This document shows, piece after piece, positions 1 through 7,900 of a DNA stretch of 17,084 bases. Made by a program: the position numbers and the translations under genes. This DNA comes from Phoronis ovalis (taxonomy: Eukaryota; Phoronida; Phoronidae): NCBI GenBank assembly GCA_028565635.1, contig JAOXYB010021825.1, forward strand, positions 1 to 17,084, given 5' to 3'. How positions within the stretch are numbered: the stretch's first letter is position 1; each line of letters begins with the position of its first letter. The notes under the pieces were generated by a model that did no database searches, had not been told where the DNA came from, and was given only the letters and a program-made list of their open reading frames with translations.

Positions 1-154
1 TGCACGAAAAATCGGGAGTAGGCATGAGACATGATTATCTTTATTTGTGACTGAACAGAATTTTCCGCGAAGAGTTATTTGTTAGTCTATTTACTAGAAG
101 GCAAAATGTTACTATTGAGGTGGATGGGAAAATTAATTGTATCCTTGTGCCATA
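1..154 (-). repeat. Dispersed repeat R, copy 1
   Basis: This stretch recurs in inverted orientation at 16242-16388 (copy 2) and 16997-17084 (copy 3); a diverged fragment lies near 15311-15370. Over the roughly 80 bases shared with copy 3 I count two mismatches plus a 7-base insertion here at about 74-80. Copy 2 is clearly more diverged. Read on the minus strand, the differences between copies 1 and 2 fall mostly at third codon positions of one frame over the first 20 or so codons, which suggests descent from protein-coding sequence. It abuts the first transmembrane segment of the receptor pseudogene, so it is either more of that gene or a repeat inserted there. The left end runs off the window. 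Confidence 0.7.
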
Positions 155-448
155 AGCAACCGTAATGCCCGAGAGAGATAAGCAAATCATAGTGACAATT
201 CCTTGAGCCATTGAATGGTTAAAGTAGCTCTTATAGTGGGCGTAATTGGTCGCATTCGGGGTAACTAATTTAGACTCATTATGGCAGACAGTTAATGTTT
301 GATTTTGCAAAAATATATCGATATCTTGTGTGGATTAGTTTGCCGTTAGAAAGCAAATAGAATTGTTCGATAGGATAACGAACTCACTTTTTTCATAAAC
401 GACATGCAGAATTTAGACATGTAGTATTCGCATCTCTCATCGATGTCG

Positions 449-1123
449 CTACTGATGCATGCTCACATTGTTTAGCGTAAATTGTTTTTTGAAAAAAGGA
501 TAGATTTCTCCTGCAGAAATTGTCCAAAAGAGGAAGTGACTTAGGTAGCCAGCCTCAAATTTATCACGAACAAACACGGACATATTCTGTTGTAAACTCG
601 AATCATCGAAAAGACAGTCTAGTGTATGAAGAAGCAGAAATATATCTAACTTGTGCTCAAACACATCTAAAGGTAGTGATCCTCGTGGAGAAATAATTAC
701 TTGTTGAGACTCGTAATCTGATGCATGTCCATGAGTTACATAGTTTAAATGCTTTTTGATATCTTCAACTAAATAAAATAAGCAACTCTTTTTACACATG
801 ACGTTTTCTGACTGATAATTTTTTATAGTTAGTAACACTGTTAAAGTATCAGATAAGCATTTGCCATCAACTAATAAAAACCCTGTTTCGCATGCATGAA
901 GTTTGCACACTGATAGCATAGAAGGGTCACAATCAAATGAAAGTAATTTATTTTGTTCATCTTCTGGTTTAACTAGACTTATTTTCACCTCAGTATACAG
1001 AGTAAAATCCAGAAGAATTGTAAAAGTTTGTTTTGATATTATTTCTGAAAGTTGTACTTGCGAATTACGATGAATTCGAATAGATGATAATAATCGGGCA
1101 TTTGGCGTGACGCACTCTAATTC
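449..1123 (-). pseudogene. Membrane-proximal ectodomain of the receptor pseudogene
   Basis: This frame continues the ectodomain after the homopolymer frameshift. Taking one A fewer at 1134-1124 lets translation run on from ELECVTPNA into the VKISLVKPEDEQ region at 988. The C-x6-C-x3-C pattern with GFLLVDGKCL resembles the segment that precedes the transmembrane domain in this receptor group. It stops at TAG 451-449. Similar residues reappear below 400 in the same frame after more stops, ending in LTVCHNES just before the first transmembrane segment. Confidence 0.6.
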
Positions 1124-1790
1124 TTTTTTTTTTTGTTAGCTTGTTATTACACATAGCACAAAAGGGATTCTTAAACAGTTCTCCTTGAGCGTTCACAGTG
1201 AACAGTTGAAAAGTCTGAGAGAGCGAAGATATATTTTCATATACGTAACCTGCAGGGCATATTTCGTATATTATTCGTTCAGCTACATTTCCAATGATTT
1301 TCAAATAACAAACTCTGTAAGAAAATTTCTCTAAAGGATTTCCGAAGGATAACTCGCAGTCATTTACAAGAGATCCTAGTGAGGAATCAAAATTAAACTT
1401 CAAAAAATTCAGTGATATATATTTCTTGGCCATTTGAACATTCCAGACTGTAATATCTTGCCTTGAAACATTATTACACAGGGCGCAATAATAATTTCTG
1501 AAAATCTTACCGGATTGTAAATCCGTAACGGGTGTTACAAATAAAACGTTACCCAACGTTTCATTTCTAGTGCTTTCACAATTGCCCGTTATATTATCAG
1601 TGTCTTTATAATAATCTTTGCATACTGACACGACAGAAAAATAATTAGTACAAAACTCAGTAATTGATTTCGACAAGCAACTTGAAGAACGCATGCCTGA
1701 CATCGATAGTTTAAAGTTAGTTGAATTTACAAATTCAGGACCATAATCAAAAACGTCTAGGCAATTGCAACAGTCTCTGTATAGCGCACA
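1065..1790 (-). pseudogene. Cys-rich ectodomain segment of the receptor pseudogene
   Basis: The longest surviving block. It opens with the CC pair of the somatomedin-B motif and carries repeated NYYCALCNN / NPFCAMCNN motifs and many N-x-S/T sites, as expected of a glycosylated extracellular domain. The apparent start of this open frame further upstream (a TTG at 1829) is not a real start: the true upstream reading lies in another frame, joined at about 1791 where one extra C spoils the cysteine spacing. The block runs out of frame at the 11-A tract, 1134-1124. Confidence 0.65.
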
Positions 1791-2201
1791 GTTCAGCATC
1801 GCAAGAACATAACCTATATGAGCGCCCAAAATTGTTCACTACGGCTTCACCACAAAATGCACGGCAGCTCATTCGTCCCTCAGTATCATTCATGCATCTT
1901 TCTATACTGCCATTTTAAATCAGCGAATCTCCGAAAACGAAAGATTTTGAAAATTATCAGATGTTGATCGTTTCATTCGAAAACGTTGTTTCGCAGAAGG
2001 TTTTGAATTAGCAGTACCATAAATTTTTTTGAACTTATTATCCTGATATTCGTGAACAATGTGAACAATACTTTCTACTTTACGGTTTTCCATTTCATAA
2101 CCAGCATTGTCAACTGTCATCACCCGTTTTTTGTTTGACGTCGAAGAGCTAAATTCTTTTGGCTTTACTTTATCACTAATTTCTACTTTTCATTGGTCCA
2201 T

Positions 2202-2294
2202 TCAGTCAGCCTTGTTTTCTAAATGCAATGACAGCGGCTGCTTCGCTTGATAATAGAAAATGAACATAACAGCGATAAGAAGAAAGCACTTCAT
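2202..2294 (-). pseudogene. Signal-peptide start of the receptor pseudogene
   Basis: A 30-codon open stretch starts at ATG 2294-2292 and ends at TGA 2204-2202. The first 16 residues are a typical hydrophobic signal sequence. The frame continues past this TGA and a second one four codons on (2192-2190) into the open stretch ending at 1920. This start therefore most likely belongs to the receptor remnant rather than to a free-standing small protein. Confidence 0.5.
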
Positions 2295-2720
2295 CTCTTG
2301 CGCTGCCAAAGTTAGCTTGATATTCGCGCTCTGTGATATCTTGATTTAATATAAAGGATCAACACTAGTCCTTCCTTTTATATCTTTGATTTCAGTTATC
2401 ACCCATGCAATGTACATCAGTATAGAGAATGCAGCGCAGTGACGTCTTATCCGATACTTGCCATACATTACCGCTTCTTTTTTGTTGTTATATCTATTAT
2501 TTGTATTATCGTTATAATAATTAGCTGTTATAATGATTTCAGGAAGCTCGATTTCTAATTTGTTTTGTATGCTGGTGAAAAGTAAAGTTTGAAGCTATTT
2601 TTTTTTTTCAGAAGAAAATGTAATAATTTTAAAAGACAATAGGTTAGATAGTTTTTATTTGAGGTCAGATTTTGTTTCATAAAACTCTGTTCGTGTAAGA
2701 TTTCAGGCGATATTGATCAA
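2295..2720. other. Spacer upstream of the receptor pseudogene
   Basis: I see no gene here. The sequence is AT-rich with short T runs (for example around 2600-2609). It would contain the promoter of the decayed receptor, but no convincing TATA box was placed. Confidence 0.4.
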
Positions 2721-2970
2721 GTATTAGTTCAATGTCAAAGCAGACTACTAGGATATCTCCAGTGTATTGCTCATTGTGATAACCGGTCATAGGTAGCAGC
2801 CCACTTTACTATTCTGAATGTAAACGGCAACATCAGCACACAACTATATAAATTATTTAAAAATTTCATTGTATTATATTAATTTTGCCCTTCTAACACA
2901 AGCAATAGTGAATTTACCAAGATTCTCTGTTTTTTTAAGAACACATTTAACTATAATTACTATTCGTCAC
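2721..2970 (-). repeat. Old direct repeat, copy A; possible tail of a lost lipase
   Basis: Aligns with about 4656-4900 in the same orientation, offset about 1.94 kb; the decamer cagtgtattg is at 2760-2769 and 4696-4705. Divergence is high, with indels. The second copy covers the last exon and 3' flank of lipase A. In the matching place here, minus-strand bases about 2970-2890 still resemble the end of that exon (VFLKK against VVLKD, then a TGTTAG matching the stop). A nearby minus-strand frame is also shared, TG-x-HN then QYT-x-DI, and differs by a 3-base in-frame gap. I infer a degenerate 3' end of another tandem lipase, but the alignment was done by eye. Confidence 0.4.
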
Positions 2971-3146
2971 CCAGAAAGGAAATTGATCTATATAGGGGGA
3001 TACCTGAAGAGAGTCTGACTTTGCTATTGTCTTTCTACGATGGTTGCTAATTAATAGTCCGTGAAAGCTGTAAATAAACTTTTTTAATATTTAAATTTTT
3101 TTTTTTTTAATTAATTTTTCTCTCATTATGACTTGTAACTACGATC

Positions 3147-3695
3147 CGGAAGCCGTATTAGAACCTGTGAATGAAATATTATCTTGTGGCCACAATACAA
3201 TTGCAGTGTATCTTGGTTCTACATTTCGTTGGTTTCTGTCTTCGGAGGCGAGTTAGATGCCGGAAATCGCTATTTCTTCGATGTCTATGATTGGTTTGTT
3301 AGGTCGATTTATTGGTTGTCTATTTAAAGATTAGGATATCGGCCTAGGCCACGAAGAGCTCACTTACTTGGAATATCATTGTACTATTTTATTATGATTA
3401 TATTGTATATATTTAGTATTTACTGTTATTATTATATTTCTGTATTATATATTTATACCATTATTACAATTTGTCTTAATGCAATATTTTATTATCTGTG
3501 TCTCAACAACGCATGGTATTAGAGTAAAAAATCATCAGATTTTCTACAGCAATTGCATTTGGTAACACGGCAATCATACATCTTTTCTATCGTGGATAAG
3601 GTGAAGAATATTGTATGCAATCCAGATTCGGTGGAACATGGTATAACTTGTGGCTACAAGAATTTTTTTTTTCACAAGTCCTAATACGGCTTCCG
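3147..3695. repeat. Foldback (inverted-repeat) element
   Basis: The left arm core 3147-3171 and the right arm core 3671-3695 are inverted copies agreeing at 23 of 25 bases. Weaker pairing extends inward (3183-3198 with about 3641-3656, sharing TCTTGTxGCCACAA) and outward to about 3125 and 3717. The interior of about 440 bases is AT-rich with no coding frame. Length and structure suit a miniature inverted-repeat transposon. I could not identify a target-site duplication, so the exact ends are uncertain. Confidence 0.55.
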
Positions 3696-3717
3696 TATGT
3701 ACCTTACGAGTATAACC

Positions 3718-4655
3718 CGTTACTGTTTTAATGTTTTTAAAGTGCGAAGTAGAACACTGACGGTAAGTTTCTTCTACATCTCATATAATTACCAGCTAAA
3801 GAAAGTGTGGACGTCATTATCCATAATGCTGCGACAGCTGCTTTCACGAATCTTAATTGGGATCTTTAATAATTAATTATAGATGTTTTTCAAATACTTA
3901 ATAACAGATAATTTGTATAACACCGCCTCATAAGAATGCTGTTATAATAGCACCACAGTAGGTTGAAACATGTATGTTTTATCTGGAACAGTTATAACTA
4001 GTTTCAATAGTCTAATACAAGTTCTTATAGCAGTTTTTACAGTTGCTTACTTATAATTTGTACAATACAATATCATAACCATTTTGTAAAAAATATTTGT
4101 TTGCAGTAGTTATTTTAAGACGTACTTTCATGAGAGATCTGCATTTTGTGATATTCAATAATTTTGTCAGTGCCTATAAAAAACACCAATGAGGGATGTT
4201 ACAAAGTTATATCGACATTTTTCAATCTAGGTGAGATTGTTTTTATATAGTTTTTTTTTTGCCTGATAAGAGAAAATAAACAAACAACTAACGTTGCATA
4301 TAAGATATCCCTTTTTTGAATTAGAAAGATGTACATCTTGAAAAAATAGTTTCCAATAAGGCATTTGTGTATGATAGAACACCGTACTTCAGCTGTAATA
4401 CTTAATCTATAAAAAACTTGTTAGTCGAGTGGTTTGATGTCCTGACACAATTTTTCAAATTCTTTGATCCTTTTACATTATTTACAATTTTTATTTCAAT
4501 AAGTGTAATATAATTATTTATTTTTTTATTTAATGGGACATTATTAAATACTTTAAGGACGTTCGAGTACCAATTTAGTCAATTTCTGTAGTGGAAGTTG
4601 TCACATTTTGCATCATAATTTTGTCCAAAGTAAACTTTGTAGAAGATTTCCTATT
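3718..4655. other. AT-rich intergenic stretch
   Basis: No open frame of note, no splice-bounded exon resembling the neighbouring families and no clear repeat were seen. Poly-T and A/T-rich patches dominate. Confidence 0.4.
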
Positions 4656-4827
4656 AGTAATTAGTTTTAATCAAAGCAAACTGAAATGATGTCTTCAGTG
4701 TATTGATCGTTATTATGATGACCGGTATGTAACGCCACCAATCTCTGTTCACAGTGCAAACCGTTACATAATTACACAATCAATAAAAATTTAAAACGTT
4801 GTTGTTATTTTTGTCTTTAATCTAACG
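4656..4827 (-). repeat. Direct repeat, copy B, in the 3' flank of lipase A
   Basis: Partner of the repeat at 2721-2970. It begins immediately downstream of the lipase A stop codon, so it probably covers 3' UTR and flanking DNA that was duplicated along with the gene end. Confidence 0.45.
4816..4821 (-). terminator. ATTAAA poly(A) signal of lipase A (long form)
   Basis: The hexamer ATTAAA lies on the minus strand six bases after the TAG of the PLAT-containing reading. ATTAAA is the commonest variant of AATAAA. No better hexamer was seen close by. Confidence 0.4.
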
Positions 4828-4915
4828 CTAACAAGAGTCTAAATTTGGACAAATAGCGAATGATTGAGCCTCACTGTCCTTAAGGACCACGCTTCCATCA
4901 AAGTTCTTGCTCCTT
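4828..4915 (-). CDS. Lipase A exon 9 (end of PLAT domain)
   Basis: A pyrimidine-rich acceptor (TTTTTTGCAG) is followed by RSKNFDGSVVLKD and the terminal FAICPNLDSC, then TAG. Two closing cysteines at the C-terminus are also seen in pancreatic lipases, where they form a disulfide. Confidence 0.75.
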
Positions 4916-7900
4916 CTGCAAAAAAAGACAATATGCTTTATCAATAAAACATCAAGAAGTATAACATAACAGCACTTTATGAATAGTCTGTACTCGAAAA
5001 CTGTATTACTGAAAGAATTGGTGTTCATGAATGTTCACTTTAAAAAATCTAAAAATATCCCGTGCCTGCAGCCAATTTTTCATGCGGCCGGATAAGACCA
5101 CTAAATTTTTAGGTTTCTGACTTCAAGAGGAAATTTACGAAATCACAAGCAGGAAAAAACATGCAGTTCATTATTATGTTGATGTTGTCTCTTAGTTATC
5201 TTATGCCACCCGCCCGAGTTTATGCGTTTCGCAATGATAGGAGAAATAACTAAAATGATTAGAATTTACACAAACGCACAAAACTACGGTTGAACATGTA
5301 TATCAGCAACTAAGTCCCAGCTATCAAGGTAATCGTATTGGCGGCCACGTACTAGTATTGTAGCTGACACGAAGAATCAACTGCAGAATTCAAAACGTAC
5401 CTCTGGCCCCATTTATTGACCACGTCAATTTCACCTATTTTCAGTTCTCTAGAACTGCTCCATGCAAGCAACCCACTGCCTTTCTTAAATGTGATCAATA
5501 CGCGTGTTATGTCTCCAATATCTGTCGATAATAGCGCTCGGACACTGTGTTTCTCGTCCTTCCGGTACTTGTTCGGCCCTCTAAACATGATAATATAAAT
5601 CAGCAGTGCAGTTCATTACATTACTGCGTAAACCACAGAATATACACACAAATTTGCAGGAAATGTTTGCAAACGGATAAATAATGTGAACGTAAATATA
5701 TGATGAAATACTAGTAGTTGTTGACTGTCTAAAAAAATGTACTGTAATTTTCTGTTGAAATCGAAAAAAAAAATGTTTAAAATCTCAAATCACACTGTTA
5801 CAATTGTTACTAGATCTTCAAGAATGAGCAACATGATAATCAAATGTGTGTTCAAACATAAAATGTTTCTCCAGCCCTGACATTAAGCAATAAGTGAATA
5901 TAAATACCGTTCTATGGGAGGCGAGTTTCCATTTGTACCGTATAAAGTAATAACCACTACGCCGTAAGAGTAGCCTTGGTGAGCACTCAGTAACATATTG
6001 AATCGATAGAGGTAAGCTAGAAAATTAAAATTACGAAAGTGTTACTAATATTATAAAGGTGTACGTTTGGAAATAGTTATAATTGTTAAATTTGTGGCTA
6101 TTTACGGCAAATATTATTGTCTATATGCAGATAATTTATGTAATACAATGATTTTTATTAAAGGGGGGTTTGATTCAGCTGTTTAAAGAAGGGCGTCTAT
6201 AAAGCACTAGAGGCTTACCACAAAATGGCGACGAAGACGTGTACAAGTAATACTTTCCAGGAGTTGTATTTGGATTTACACTGAAACCCATGTTACTACA
6301 GCCTACAGTACCGCAACTTTCGCACTGCTGTGATTCCCACTGGCTTTCACTAGCACAAGGGTAAGCTGTAAACTGACAGTCAGAGTTGATAGATTCAATG
6401 TATAGATGTATTGCGCGACCGTGATCGCATTTGTGTTGCAGAAAACCACTGCAACCTGGTTGTTGACTTTGACCACTATTTGGGTAAAAATCTACGTCAC
6501 CTATCGCTGCCATACCATATCCTATAATAACATTAGATCATATAATCACTGATCTCTTAGCTTAATGTAGTCGTAAGCTCAGATTTAAGTTACAAAACAC
6601 CATGTTTGTACGGTTAGTTTGAGAACTAATTGGGTACAACAACGATTGAATTAAATAAATATACATTTTTCTGTAAAGAAATAAAGTTTCAAATTAAAAA
6701 ATATATGCTATCTGTAGCTGCCTATTTGCTAAACAAATTAAACAGTATATACCCTACCTTGTGATAAAATAATTCGTTATATATACATGTAGGGCAATAT
6801 AGTTTTTTAGTGCATGCATTGTTCTAGAGAATGTAAGTTTTCATGATTATGATACCAGTTCTATAAAACAGTATATTTTGACAAATCGAATCAATTATAG
6901 ATTTTTAGATGGAATCTCTAAAAGCTGTTCTGGTCGGCATTGAAAAGTAGAGAGGACAGATTCGTCCCATTTCTGGAAGCATACGGTACACTGCATATAA
7001 CACTGTCAAAGAATGGTACATATAGACATGTAGTTAGAAATTTGTAAAACATATGTCAACTACAGGTATAGTATGAATATCATGAAGTTCAAATAGTAAG
7101 ATGGCTTGTTACCAAGTGGAAAGGGTGAAACATCAGTGTGAATAACATCAACAAAAGTAGCGTCACGTGCATCTAGTCGAACTAACACATCTTTATTATG
7201 AAAACAAGGTCGTGCTGGATCCAGACCTGAAATAGGAATATTTAAAATGATTGGCACTAACAGTTATTTCTTTTTTTTCTTCTTTAATGACTTTCCTATA
7301 TACAAATATTTCCACATGCATGAACAATATGAACTATATACCGGTCAGAAGTCTCCTAGCTCTATAACATTTCTGAATTAATCAGTGTGCCTATTCCCAA
7401 GAAGCAATTTTGATGATCTTGAAGCAATCGACCACCTAATTTCTTGCACTTGATGAAATATAAAAGGATTCTTAAAACGCTAGAAAAACTTTGTTAGAAT
7501 CGTTTCATAATCACAAATCAAGAATTTAATTACTTTAATTGTCGAATATAAATATCTCACCAGATATTCTTCGCAGATCTGGTAATTCGTGTCCAGCATA
7601 TCCAGCCACGTGAGCTCCAAGGCTATGACCAATGATATGATACTGCCTGTTAAATGTACCGGTTTGTTCATTCAGAAATGTTATCAGTTGGGCAACTTGA
7701 GCTCCCACAACTCGAGCATTAGCGGCGGATTGGTCATATAAAAAATGATCTGCACCATCCTTCCAATCGACGGAGACCACATTCATAGATGTCTACAATA
7801 CAACGAATATCTAAACTTGGGTTCTATGATTATCAAGCACTGGCATATGTAGGTGCTTCCTGTTTAAAATTACTTCTAATTTTCGAAAAATTATTGTTTT

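Larger units (their letters stand above)
152..2294 (-). pseudogene. Decayed somatomedin-B/Cys-rich methuselah-like receptor, N-terminal part
   Basis: Read from 2294 downward, the gene begins with a signal peptide (MKCFLLIAVMFIFYYQ). A polar region follows at about 2189-1923. Next is a somatomedin-B motif (CRAFC, then CSCD-x2-C-x5-CC spacing) at about 1866-1770, and a Cys-rich ectodomain with YCALCNN and FCAMCNN motifs and a C-x6-GKCL stretch. A hydrophobic segment (MAQGIVTMICLSLSG) fits the first transmembrane helix. Such receptors sit in the plasma membrane and couple to G proteins; their ligands are mostly unknown. No intron is needed across about 2 kb. Lesions on this assembly: in-frame TGA at 2204-2202, 2192-2190 and 1922-1920, a frame change after 1922, one extra base near 1791, one extra A in an 11-A run (1134-1124), and in-frame stops at 451-449 and 337-335. 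Most of the seven-helix domain is missing or lies left of the window. The family call is by motif pattern only. Several independent lesions argue for a true pseudogene rather than sequencing error. Confidence 0.7.

Noticed and set aside
1721-1918. Plus-strand 65-codon open frame
   Set aside because: A shadow of the receptor ectodomain on the opposite strand.
1920-2204. Stops at the receptor start as recoded TGA (selenocysteine or readthrough)
   Set aside because: Frameshifts and a TAG and a TAA occur in the same gene, and no selenoprotein-like motif was seen. Simple decay explains all of them.
4828-5028. Minus-strand frame 4828-5028 as a free-standing gene
   Set aside because: Its upstream part reads through a splice acceptor; only 4915-4828 is coding, as the last lipase A exon.
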